NCBI GenBank assembly: GCA_039720395.1
Contig: CM077831.1
Location: forward strand, 2,019,001 to 2,083,000
Source: Liquidambar formosana
Taxonomy: Eukaryota; Streptophyta; Magnoliopsida; Saxifragales; Altingiaceae
Length of the DNA stretch: 64,000 nucleotides
Direction: 5' to 3'
Shown here: in pieces, positions 45,191 through 56,903 of the stretch
Position numbering within the stretch: position 1 is the stretch's first letter
Layout of the letters: the number at the start of each line of letters is the position of its first letter
The notes under the pieces: generated by a model
The model's input: the letters and a program-made list of their open reading frames with translations, nothing else
The model's database searches: none
What the model was told of the DNA's origin: nothing
Made by a program: the position numbers and the translations under genes

Positions 45191-46684
45191 ATGGCAGTGG
45201 AGCCGACTTTAACTGATCTCGTGGCTATGTTGCGACAGGATAAGGCAGAGATGAAGGAACTCATCACGGGATTAACCCAGAGGCTAGAGCATTTAGAGAT
45301 GGGGGGTAAAGCATCATCTGATCAACCCGAAGGCGAAAAGGGGGTCGACAAGGAAGGGGAAGGAAGTGGTGCACCGAAAACTAATGATGGTGAATCCCAC
45401 CCTTGGGATGACGAGGATTTCGCAGATTACATGGCCAATAAGAAAAATGTCAAAGACAAGGGCAAGATGGAAGATCCTAGGTTCAATAAGTTGGAGGTAG
45501 AGAATCAAGAAATGAGAGAACAAATAAGGTAGATGAAGGCCGCTTGGCGTAAGTCTCAAGGGATAGACGACTATATGTTTTCTATGCCTAGCACCACGTC
45601 AGAAACTAGGATGCAGCTACCCCCTAAGTTCAAGATTGCAGATTACGAGAAGTTTGATGGAACTGGCGACCCTAAGCAACATCTACGCCAGTATATGAGC
45701 ATAGCTAGAATGAGGGGTCTAACTTCAGAGCAAGTCCACTTCGCATTTCCACTATCCTTATCTGGAGATGCTTCAAAATGGTATTACAAGCTTGATGAGA
45801 AGATAACTGGGACTTGGGAGGTGTTGACCGAGGAATTCACCAATAAATACAACTATAATACAGTGTTGGATGTAACGTTAAGGGACTTAGAAATGACAAG
45901 GCAGAAACCTGATGAGCCTTTTTCTGAGTTCATAGGACGATGGAGAGCAAAAGCAGTGAAACTGACGAACAGGCCAGCGGAGATAGACCAAGTCAACATG
46001 ATCCTGAAAAACCTGACACCAGTCTATTTTGACAAAATGCTAGCCTCATCTGTTATGGATTTCCAGCAACTGTACCAGTGCGGGACCCGAATAGAAGATG
46101 TAATAAACAAAGGGCAGATCGAGACCAGGCCCAAGAGGGTGTTTGAGGCAAACCGTGGCAACAATGGAACAAGTGGAGGCAACAGAATCAGGGGATCAGT
46201 GCAGGCAACAGTAGGGAATGTTCAGCAGACAGAGAGAAAGCCTAGAGTATTTCATGATTTGGGAGTACCCTTGTCCAAGGCATTTGCTAATTTGTCTAGA
46301 AGGGGGTACTTGTAGGCCTTGGAACCTCTGCCGCTTCCAAACCCAATCCCATCTAACTGGAAGCAGAATGAGTTCTGCGAGTTTCACCAGCGCATTGGTC
46401 ATAGGACCGACAATTGTACTCGGTTGAGACATGTGATACAAGACATGATTGAAGCGGGGAAGCTGCCGCCGCCAGGAGAAGATAAGAAACCCAACGTGCA
46501 TCGGAATCCCATCCCCAACCATAATGCACCACCGCCATATGCCAATGTGATTGAAAGAGGGTGCGAAAGCGGGGATCCATCTATGCTCATCATTGCAGTA
46601 TACTCACCATGGGATGACAGTGACGAAGAAGGGGATATTAAGAAAGGGTTCTGGGAACAAGTTAAGGAGGACACTATGCACTTT

Positions 46685-48132
46685 TGTTGTCCCAAGTGAA
46701 TAACCCTAGAGGGGGGGTGAATAGGGTTATAGGCCAATTAAAAATTATATAGCAATCTAAACTCAGATTATTGCAAGCAAAAGTAAATGTAAGACAATGC
46801 AATAATAAAGAGATTTAAGGGAAGAAGAATGCAAACGATATAACGAGGTTCGGCCTCCCGCCTACGTCCTCGCCTCAAGAGCGCGCTTGAGGATTCACCA
46901 ATCCACTATCACTCTCCTTCAAGGTGGAGCAGCAAACCTTTACAACTTGAGTGTTCTTCACCAACACTTAGCCAAATGCACTCTTCTCAAGTGCTTACAA
47001 GTGAGGGCATTCACAACCCTTTTGATACAAGGTATTTTGAGATGATTTTGTGTACAAAGAAGGCTCTCTCAAAGAGTAAATACACAGGAAATGAAAGCAC
47101 ACTTCAGCTATTGATTGATTTCAATGAATGCTCACTAGAGGAATTAGGGTTTGTAATTGATTTTCTTGTTTTAGCTCAATGAATGCTCATAAATGAGCTC
47201 AAGCCTTGTATTTAAACTCAAGGGGTCCATACTAGCCGTTCTGGAACAATAAATGCCGGGAAAAGAAGTTTGGTGGGCAATAAATGCTTCAAATATCCGT
47301 TAAAAAACTAGCCGTTATATCTTTCCCGAGGATTTCAGCCGGCTGAAAAATCTTTCAGCCGTCTGAAATATCCTCTTCAGCCGTCTGAGTGAGGCTACTG
47401 AATATTCCAGAGAGGGTGTAAAAAAGGAACAAAAGTTCATGATTCTCAGCCGTCTCAAACCTGCCTTTCAGCCGTCTGAAATGTTATTTCAGCCGTCTGA
47501 TTAAGGCTGCTGAAAATATCAGAGAGGTTAACATTTGGCATATGAGCAAGCCTGCTCCTTCAGCCGTCTGATCATAATTTCAGCCGGCTCAAACTTAATT
47601 TCAGCCGGCTCAAAGAGCCGTCTGACAAATACAGAGAGGGTGTTCTTTAGGAATTCACTTTTTCAGCTTGTTGAAAAAGGTTCAGCCTGCTGAAACATCA
47701 TTTTCAGCCGGCTGAAACATTGTTTCAGCCGTCTGAAAATCCCTGATTTCAGACAAAATACAACTTTCTTTCCTATTGAACAGTTCGTCATTTTTAAGTC
47801 TTTAAGGTCATTGAATTTGTAATGTTTTAAGCCCTTCCAACTGGTGAGCAAGGATTGAAAGCAATCTTACAAGATTTTCCTAGTGTTGTCACAAATTGAC
47901 TTGATAAATCTTGATTGCTCTTGAACAATTGATGGATCCATTGCGTTGCTTTCTTATCATCTTTGCTTTGCTTGTTTGTGCATTTTGTGCATTTTGATCC
48001 TTGCTGCTTTGAACCATTTAGCGGCTTTGATACCTGTCTAGATTCATCACTTTAGATGTTCATTAGTCCTTAAACATCTTATTATGTATTGTTATCATCA
48101 AAACCTCAGGGATTAAACCATTTAGGCCAACA
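46685..48132 (-). mobile_element. Copia-like solo LTR inside element A
   Basis: 1448 bp with ends TGTTG...CAACA and TSD ACTTT (46680-46684 and 48133-48137). Read on the minus strand it begins TGTTGGCCTAAATGG followed by 'GTTTTGATGATAACAA', a start typical of plant copia LTRs, then the palindrome cluster, a TATA-like TTTAAATA near 47210 and U5. Deleting it with one TSD copy restores the host reading frame. Confidence 0.88.
47336..47745. repeat. Fourteen TTCAGCCGGCTGAA-type palindromes
   Basis: CAGCCGGCTGA, CAGCCGTCTGA and variants occur at about 47337, 47358, 47378, 47446, 47468, 47489, 47559, 47580, 47600, 47617, 47663, 47681, 47704 and 47726. The consensus is a 14-16 bp palindrome. They lie upstream of the minus-strand TATA-like site of this LTR. 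Confidence 0.9.
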
Positions 48133-50742
48133 ACTTTACTCACGCAGGCAGGCATTTCAAGCCTCCTCATCTAGAGGGTGACAATACGGGAAAAGACGTG
48201 AACCCTGAAGTCGATATAGAGGAGTTGAGACATAAGTTGGGAGAGATAGGGAAAGAAGAGGAGGAAGACCGGGTCCTGAAGCAGTTGAAGAAGACACAGG
48301 CCAACATTAGCTTATGGGGTTTGTTGGTGGCTTCAAAGAAACATCGGAAGACGGTATTAGAAGCACTAGCTCAGCATGAGGTATCCATCGACACTACACC
48401 TGAACAAGTGTTGTCAATCATGGGGGTAGATGCTGCTGAGAAGACCATACTAACATTCTCAAGAAAAGATCTTCCCACGGAGGGGGTAGAACACCCAAAG
48501 CCTTTGTATGTCACGGTGGAATGCAAGAACCTGAAAATTCCGATGGTACTCATAGACAATGGGTCAGCTCTCAACGTATGCCCGCTACGCACAGCAAACC
48601 GCGTCGGTATACCCAAGGAAGAACTAACGCCATCTGCAGTAATTGTGAGAGGATACGACAATAGCTCGAGGAGTGTCCTAGGGACTTTCAAAGCAAACTG
48701 CAAATTGGGACCGGTAGAATCTGTGGTAGAGTTCTGTGTGATGGATATCTCGGCTAATTACAACATGTTGCTAGGACGAACTTGGCTTTACCCTCTCGAA
48801 GCTGTCCCATCGACAGTGCACCAAAAAATCAAAATGCCGTGGCAAGGAGGTGTCTTAGTGATTCATGGGGATGGAGAAATCACGGGTCAAGTATTAGGTA
48901 TTAAAGAAGGAACAGAAGACTCAGGATGGAGAGGATTCGAGTTAGTGCAAATGCTCGAAAGAAAGAATGATGAAAGGGAAAAGGTATCCCCGGATTTCGG
49001 AATAGGGATAGGCCATATGGTGGCTCACATCATGAAGAAGATGGGATACATACCTGGAATGGGGATGGGAAAGGATGGACAGGGAATCACTGAGTTGCCT
49101 GATTTTCGCACACAGAAAGACCGCAAAGGGATAGGGTATGAGGGAAAATCAGGGCTCCCGAAGAACGGGGGCACTCTTAACGGCAATTTCATCAAAGAAG
49201 GAGAAGATTTCCCTTTTTGCGATTTCCCGGAGCCATGGGTGGAGAAGACCAATGGAAGAAGGTTACCAGGTTTGGAAGTCTTTTTCGCTGAAACATTAAA
49301 GATGACACCTCTATGGGAAAAGGTTGAGGAAACAAAGACACTGGACGTGGACTGGGCCGACAATTTAGAGTAGGGTGTCTGGGAGCAGCAGCTAGCAGAA
49401 CACAACCTGAACATCGCAGTATTAGCAGATCAAGTTGTCGCAGAAAATTTAATGGAGTTGATTACTGAAGCAAATGGGGGAACCAGTACCTGGACCTGGG
49501 AGAAGATGGAGAAGACCATTGTAGGCAATAGGATAACCACTCAGACTAATAAGATTATGGTTAATCCTGTGACTATTTTTGATAACATCAAGGCCTCTGA
49601 GGCCAATTATGATGTAATTTATCCAATTAATAATGAAATGAATTCTGATTTTGCTTATATTGATATGTCTTTAGAAGAATACATTGCATTAATGTCCGAA
49701 GATCCCGACTTAAACAAGGTAATCAATGAAGATTATGAAAGAAGTGTAGAACCTATTAAGAGTGAGACTGTTAAAATCAACCTCGGCACCATTGAAAATC
49801 CTAAGGAAGTACAAATCGGCTCCACTTTATCTATAAAAGAACAAACCGATCTCAAAATACTATTGAGTGAATTCCAAGATGTATTTGCATGGTCCTACGA
49901 TGATATGCTTGGAATAGATCCGGAGATAGTGTAGCATCACATCATAACAAAGGAAGGAGCCAAACCCGTGAAGCAACGATTAAGGCGAATGCAACCAGAA
50001 TGGCTGATGAAGGTTAAGGAAGAGGTTACTAAGCTGTTGAATGTAGGGTTTATACGGGCGGTAGACCAAGCCGACTGGGTCGCAAATATCGTACCTGTGC
50101 CAAAGAAGGATGGTCGAGTAAGAGTTTGCGTGGATTATCGGGATCTCAATAAAGCCTGCCCAAAGGATGATTTCCCTCTCCCTCATATTGACGTCCTTGT
50201 AGACAACACCGCAGGAAGTGCCCTGATGTCATTCATGGACGGATTCTCGGGATACAACCAAATTAAAATGGCGCCAAAGGACATGAGCAAGACAACTTTC
50301 ACCACAAGGTGGGGCACGTATTGTTATACCGTCATGCCGTTCGGATTGGAGAATGCTGGGGCAACATACTAGAGGATGGCAACCGCATTGCTCTATGACA
50401 TGATGCACAAGGAAGTGGAAGTATACGTGGATTACATGATAGTCAAATCAGCAACCAGGGAGGAACATATGAATAACTTGGAGAAATTCTTCAAGAGGAT
50501 TCGGAAGTATGAGCTCAGATTAAACCCTCAGAAGTGCACTTTCGGGGTTACATCGGGGAAACTATTGGGTTACTTGGTAACTTATAGGGGCATAGAAGTG
50601 GACCCTGTCAAGATTAAAGCAATACTAGAGATGCTACCACCAAAGACGGAAAAGGAAGTACGGGGTTTCTTGGGAAAATTGCAATATATTAGTAGGTTCA
50701 TAGCAAGACTCACGCTAACCTGCGAACTAATTTTTAAGTTGT

Positions 50743-53700
50743 TGTCACACCCCATTTTTTCACCACCTTACTAGGGTTTGTCATTCCATGCATGTTTTTG
50801 TTTTGTTTTTGAGTCTAGTTACTTGCATTAGCCTTCTAGAATCACAAAGACATTGGATATGAATTTTGGTTCAATTTGGAGTTGATCTTGAGGGATAATA
50901 AGAGCTTTTGTGACTTGAGGGGCATAATCATCTTTTAGGTTACAAACCTTTCATTTAACCTTGAAATGATCTCCAAATTGTCAATTAGAGTTCATGAGGA
51001 TGCATTTGAGGTATTTATGGGTTCAATTTGATGAATCAATGGTTCGGGATTAAAATGGCTCAATAAGGTTCAATTTGGTTAAGAGACCCACTTCGGGTTG
51101 GCTCAAATCGGCTCATGATTTTCACTCAATTCCCACTCATTTGACTTTAATTAGTCTTAATTTCATTCCTAAAGATGTTTTGGAAGGTTGAATTTTGAAT
51201 TGGAAAGCATTCGGTGCGACCCTATGTGCATACCTAAGCTTAGCGACGGTGGTGCATAGCGATTAGCCGCCTTTGTAAAACCCAACCATTCAGCCATGGA
51301 TAGGGATTTTTGCCCTAAAATGTCTTAAATTACATTCCTCATCGAAGCACGGTCGTTTTGGCTTTCGTTTCGTCAAAATCGGACTTCGTTTGACCCCCGA
51401 AACACATTTGGAAGCTGAAAGGGCTCAAATAAGGCAATTGCTGATGGCGCGCTCGGGTGACCACCTGGGGCCTGGCGGCTAACCGCCCAGCCCAGGTGGT
51501 CAGCTGCCCAAGGTCAGGTGGTTAGCCGCCAAGCCCTGGGTGGTCAGTCGAGCCACCTTCCTAAAATCATGCTGAAGCGGGATTCCTTCCTATTTTTGAC
51601 GGATTTTTTGCCTCTAGCCGCCATTCCATCTTATTTTCAACCCTATTTGACCTACTTGAGCCCCAAGGAAGTCTCTAAGGACCCTTGGATTAATATTTAG
51701 GGTTTTAATCCCAACCATTGATTGATTCCACTCAATCCCTATAAATACCCCCTTATACTTCAGCAATAGGGGAGGCAATTTCTGAAGTAGAGAGGCATGT
51801 GTGAGACTTGGAGGCTATGACAGCCATCCTTAGGGTAGTTTAACCTAAACTTTGAGTGAGAGAGTGAGAGAGATAGCTTGAAGGAGGGCTGGAGCTTTTT
51901 TTGAAGGCTTGAAGGAAGGAATTTCCAGCAGTACAATAAGAAAAGGAGGACTCTCTACAGCAGCAAAAGGGGACTTCACCATAGGTATACCCTCTCTTCT
52001 CCTCTTTTCTCTTTTAAAGTTAGGGTTTTTGCATAGAATAGCATGATTTTATGTCAAAGCACATGTCTTTATCATGTTTTCCTACTTCTATTAGCTAGTA
52101 TGCATGTTTAGGATGATACTTATGGGCTGTTTAGTATGCTAGGTTGTTATTCCATGTGATTTACTGCATGTTTGGGATTCTAGGGTTTCCTTAGTGCTGA
52201 AATTGGTTTTCTGCATGAAATAACTCTTTTGCATATTAAAGCTTATGTCTTTATCATGTGTTGTTGCTTCTATTAGCTAGTATGCATGTTTAGGATGATA
52301 TTCATGGGCTGTTTAGTATGCTAGGATGCTATTCCATGTGATTTACTGCATGTTTGGGACTCTAGGGTTTCCTTAGTGCTGAAATTGGTTTTTTTTGCAT
52401 GAAATAACTCTTTTGCATATTAAAGCTTATGTTTTTATCGTGTCTTGTTGCTTCTATTGGCTAGTATGCATGTTTAGGATGATATTCATGGGCTGTTTAG
52501 TATGCTAGAGTGTTATTTCATGTGATTTTTTTTGCACCATTGTGATTCTAGGGTTTTTATCATCCTTGTGTTGGTTTAGTTGCATATAGCATGATAGCTT
52601 AGGGATTTTCTCTGTTTTTTCTTCATAGTTGCTATATTTGGGTTGCATATTAGATAACTATGGTATCTTTAGCATTCATGTAGTGGATTTTAGGGTTTTT
52701 AAGCATGTCATGGTTCTAGGATTAAATTAGGGTTTGTAATTATTCACTGTTTGTGTTGTTTACATATTTAGTGAATGAATATAGACCTTATTTCTATTCT
52801 GTCCAGATTTTTTTATTGCCTTAAATATGATATTTGGAGCATTCATATGGTTGATTTTTAGGGTTATTTGCATGTCATTGCATATAGGACTGAATTAGGG
52901 TTTAGTTAGCTTATGATTCATGTTGTTTGCATGACTTGTGGTTGATTTTAAGCTCTATTTCAATTCTGTCCAGATCTGTTTAATGGCATTAATGATGAGT
53001 TTTGAGCATGTGTTAGCCTATGTTTAAGCATGATAATTGCTTGATTGGAACCTAGCTTGGTTGTTGGTATTTTTGGTATATTTTGCGTGCAAATTACAGG
53101 TATTTGACAGGTACAACGGGTGCAACTACCCCACCAATGTGGGGTGGTTATTTTTGGCTATTGCAAGATGAAATCTTACAAATAAGGTAATTACCCTATG
53201 CAATAGGGTGGTTATTTTGACAGGTTGCTTTTGCTTAAAGGTAAGTAGGGTATGAGGGTGCCCCAATTCACCCTTCTTTCCTTTCCTTGAAACTTTCCCT
53301 TTCTCCCTCCTAGGGTTATTTCCTAATAGGGGGATATGGCAATCTCTATAGTTCCCTTTCATGAAAGAATACCTTTTTAAATCAAAGTTTCTATCTTTAC
53401 TTGGAATACCATATTTTCTAAAGATCTTTTAAGAATCATTTTTGGAAATTTACCATATTTCTTGTGAAAGGAAACTTAGGGTTTGCCGTAGGCCTCTATT
53501 AGGTTATAACCCTATTCCCTTTCGAACTACGTGGACTTTGATCCGTGTATTTCCATACATGGTACGTAGGCACTCTTCGTGAGGTTCAAGTCCGCCCTAG
53601 GATACTAAGTATCCTAGGTTTTCTCTCCCCTCCTTCTCTTTTCTGTTTTTCTTTGATTTATTTACTTATATAGATGAATGAATGGATGATATGCATGCTG

Positions 53701-54045
53701 TCTTGTGATGATAACTGTTGATTTGTGTGTGATTAAGACTTTGATTTAGCCCAATTAAATTAAGAGACCGTTTAGGGCGATATGGGTGCCTATAGGCTTT
53801 GCCTAGAACCTTCCCATATCGTAACTTAGCCTCCGAATCCCCAATCTTTGGTTTCCAAAAGACTTTTTGCCTTTCCATTTTTAAATATGGAGTCATTCTT
53901 TTGTTTTCCTAAAACAAAACTGTTTTTTAGGGTTTTCCTTGTTTCCTTTAAAAAATAAGGTGGCGACTCCTTTCTTTTTCGTTTTCAAACCCAATAATAA
54001 CCTATTTTCCTTTCAACCCTCGTGGGCCACTTTTTGGGGTCCACA
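50743..54045 (+). repeat. 5' LTR of element B (3303 bp)
   Basis: From TGTCACACCCC to GGGGTCCACA. It is clearly diverged from the element 1 LTR, has three ~182-bp tandem units (near 52097, 52278, 52463), TATA box 51740-51747, GC-rich palindromes at 51441-51550, HP1 at 53525-53570 and HP2 at 53778-53821. It lacks the internal LTR-PBS junction duplicate of element 1. Confidence 0.9.
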
Positions 54046-54048
54046 GTT

Positions 54049-54066
54049 TGGCGACTCCACTGGGGA
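54049..54066 (+). other. Primer-binding site of element B
   Basis: TGGCGACTCC-ACTGGGGA, three bases after the LTR end; one base differs from the element 1 site. Confidence 0.85.
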
Positions 54067-55205
54067 TTTGTGGGCTAGACTCTATCAAGTTTAATTGGGC
54101 TAAATTAATTTTTTTTGTTTAATTAAAATCAATCACATTGCATCCGCTTGATTGTGTGCTTTCATTTATTGCATTGTGTGTGCAAACTCTTGCATGCTAG
54201 GATCGATGTCCCTCGATGTGTCCTTGCCGCTGACGGGCCTAGCCTCAACCTTGGTTTTCCTGATTCCATGTGTTGGGGTGAAAGCTCTCAACCTCTCTTG
54301 CCAAGTACCCTTGGGCTTGCCCTTGGGTATATGAAATGAGTTAATCACGTACTGCTGGACCCACGCGGCATTCCTGATGCCACATATGGTTAGGTATAAA
54401 GATTGCTCAAGCAAGTGAAGGACCCTAGCCTACCCTTATCATTAGTCCATGTAGACAGACTTATAGGGCACTATTGGTTCACTATCATGCACCCACACTT
54501 GATTGTAATGATATCATGCCATGCTTGTGTTGTGTTGCTATGCTCATGAGTTGTGTTGTAGGCTTAGGATTACTTTAACCATGGGTAATGATTGACGCTT
54601 GATATATGGTCTCACCTACATACCCTTAATAAGTACTTCCACTCTTCACTCAAGGGGCTCCCTAAAGGAGGGATGGACTAATTAAAGGTATGTAAGCTAA
54701 GACCATTTAATCATAGGCTTTTAAATGAACCAATAGGGGCTTGTTTGGAGTGAAGTATTTAATTAAGAGTTAAGAAGTTGGGGCTTACTCATCTTTATGT
54801 CCTTAGTATGTCACCTCACCTTCCGTCTTAAGGGACACTTTTGAGGATGAGGTGTCTAACTAAAGAGATATCCTGTTTAGACCTAGCTCATAGTTTGCCT
54901 ACACTTGGGGGAAAGTGACTCTTGATGGTTTTGTGATGGTTAGTGGTTAGAACCTAAGGCTAAGTGACTCACCTTCATGCCCTTAATACGTCACCTTACA
55001 CTTCAAGGTACCCTTGGAGATGAGATGCCTACTTAAGGGCATGCTTTAAAAGATCACATTTACCAATTTAGCGCAATCATGGAAATATTGTTAAAATGTT
55101 TTGGTCATAGCCTAAAAGGGAAATTTTGTTCTTGAAGGAGGGCTGGATTAAACCCGTGATATCTTCTAGAGGTTAAAGATTAGAGTGGAACCCATTATCA
55201 CTTTC
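54067..55205 (+). other. 5' leader of element B
   Basis: Colinear with 2683-3800 of element 1. No conserved ORF. Confidence 0.7.
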
Positions 55206-55928
55206 ATGGCTGGAGTTGGCAATACGACATTGGAAGAAATTAGGGGAATGCTTTGTGAGATCATGCAAAAGTTGAATGATATCTTGGCGATTGTTCAAGT
55301 TGTTCCTAAAGCCCAATCCGAGTCTATGAATCATCATGAGTCTAATTCAGGGGCTATCGAGTCCAAGAGATACAACAGAGCAAATTTGAAGGCCCAAACT
55401 GTAAGAAAAGAGCCTCGCCAATTTACTGAACTCTACATGCCATTGAACCATGCTTTTTCGAGAGTAGCGATTTTGGGCTTATTGTCACCTCTTGATCCAA
55501 AACCCCTTCCTAATCCTTTGCCTCGTCGGTTTAAGGAAAACGAATATTGTGCTTTTCATCAGAGTAGGGGACATGACACCAATCATTGTTATAGACTACG
55601 ACATGAGATCCAAGACCTCATTGACCGTGGAGTAATCAATTTTTCCACACCAACCAATAATCCAAATATTCTTCAAAGCTCTTCCATGAACCCATTTTTG
55701 GCCACCGTAAACCCAATCTCTCCAGCCCAGCCATATGCCAATCCACCGAGATCCCTTGCCGCAATTAAGCAAGAATTTCCAATTCATAGCCCATATCATT
55801 CAAAGGATACTCAAACTCTTGCTAGCATGGGGGTTCTTGATTTTGAGGGACTTTATGAGGCTCAAGGAACCATTGACATTCATGGGGATTTGGATAATGT
55901 TGGCAGCGCAAGTCAAGATGAAGAATAA
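55206..55928 (+). CDS. gag: Mini-Gag of element B, capsid region absent
   Basis: A 240-residue intact ORF from ATG 55206 to TAA. The first ~60 residues form a Met-Leu-rich helical segment like the start of element 1 Gag. It then passes directly to 'RQFTELYMPLNHAF', 'PLDPKPLPNPLPRRFKENEY' and the knuckle 'CAFHQSRGHDTNHC', followed by a Pro-rich and acidic tail of about 100 residues that element 1 lacks. The Retrotrans_gag capsid core is missing. The protein could still bind RNA through the knuckle and associate with full-length Gag, but should not build a particle alone. The upstream in-frame GTG at 55185 is not used as the start, because the ATG matches element 1. Confidence 0.82.
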   Translation: MAGVGNTTLEEIRGMLCEIMQKLNDILAIVQVVPKAQSESMNHHESNSGAIESKRYNRANLKAQTVRKEPRQFTELYMPLNHAFSRVAILGLLSPLDPKPLPNPLPRRFKENEYCAFHQSRGHDTNHCYRLRHEIQDLIDRGVINFSTPTNNPNILQSSSMNPFLATVNPISPAQPYANPPRSLAAIKQEFPIHSPYHSKDTQTLASMGVLDFEGLYEAQGTIDIHGDLDNVGSASQDEE

Positions 55929-56475
55929 GAACGTTTAATTCACAAGGAAAGGATGCTGATGCCTTGAGGTTGTTGGGAAAGATAATAAGTTTTTTCTTAG
56001 TGCTTACCGCTACACTAATTCTATCATGACTATCCGTGATAAGGAGTTTAAGTTTTTTTTTGTTTGTTTTCTAGTTAGTTAATTGTTGTTGATCTTCGAG
56101 TCAAATGTCCTTTGAAGTTTTGAGTCTTTTGAGTCCTAGTTATTGTCAATGTGTTCTCCTTCATTCCTTCAATAAAAAGTTTGATTTTAATAATTCCATT
56201 GTCTCTCTATTTCTCTTCTCTTCAATCAATTGACAATCAAACTAGCATGAAAATATTTCCTAAGAAGCTTGAAAGCTCTTCCCACTAAAGAGCAAACATA
56301 ATGAATGATGAATGATGAATGAGTTGCAATTGATTAACTTGGAAACAATGAGAAGTCCAAAATGGTAAACATAAGGGCCACTCGCCCACTACACTACATG
56401 AAGACCTAGGCCAAGCAACTTGAGAAGATCTTGAAACCCTTGTAAAAAGCAATTCAGAGATCAAAAGAAGAAATC
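55929..56475 (+). other. Element B noncoding region before the nested LTR
   Basis: Aligns with 5064-5576 of element 1. No ORF supported. Confidence 0.7.
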
Positions 56476-56903
56476 TGTAATACCCGTAATTTTTAAATAG
56501 GGTATTAAGGGTTTAATCTATGGTTAACGTAGTTAATCCCTTGATTTGTCAGATAATTTCATGCATGGGTAATGCATGTGTATGATATTTTGATGTTGGA
56601 TGTGTTTTGATGCTTGTTTTGGTGCATTGAGTATCCTTCGGGCGCATTTAGCCTTATTTGCAACTTAAGGGTTTAAGCTGCTGAAATTTGGCTAAGTGTT
56701 GGGGAAAAATGGATTTTCGTAAATCTTCGTTTTAAAAGATAATTTTTGGCGGTAATGGGAGTTTATAATATTATAAGACATTGGTGATTTTATGGGAATT
56801 TATTAGCATGTTTGGATTGGGTTCCACGCATGTTTGTTTTAGGAAAATCTGTCGGGCGACGGATTTTGTACTAAAACTTGAAATTGAGATTTTGATATAT
56901 TGG

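Larger units (their letters stand above)
42806..50742 (+). mobile_element. Element A: Tat-clade retrotransposon, decayed and interrupted
   Basis: LTR, primer site, leader and a single-frame gag-protease-RT remain. The element is interrupted by a copia-like solo LTR (46685-48132) and cut at 50743 within RT by element B; the rest of pol and the 3' LTR would lie beyond the window. The left flank is TTATG. Confidence 0.9.
45191..50742 (+). pseudogene. gag-pol: Element A gag-protease-RT, single frame, five TAG stops
   Basis: The frame opens at ATG 45191. Retrotrans_gag core about 45620-46110, knuckle 'CEFHQRIGHRTDNC' about 46377-46418. After the LTR insertion (46685-48132) the same frame continues with a retropepsin 'LIDNGSALNV' (Asp codon 48555), a G-patch-like Gly-rich segment about 49000-49100, then RT fingers and palm ('VCVDYRDLNKACPKDDFPLP', 'SFMDGFSGYNQI'). 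In-frame TAG codons lie at 45530, 46313, 49371, 49932 and 50370. There is no TAA, TGA or frameshift. The RT catalytic YVDD reads YVDY (50424-50435), so the enzyme would be dead regardless. The frame is cut off in the RT connection by element B. DNGS rather than DTG is usual for this clade. Confidence 0.88.

Noticed and set aside
45530..46315. Programmed TAG readthrough between gag and pol
   Set aside because: There are five TAG codons, several within conserved domains at glutamine positions, and no single readthrough context is shared.
47336..47745. CRISPR-like or coding repeat
   Set aside because: The repeats are palindromes at irregular spacing inside an LTR with TG...CA ends and a TSD.
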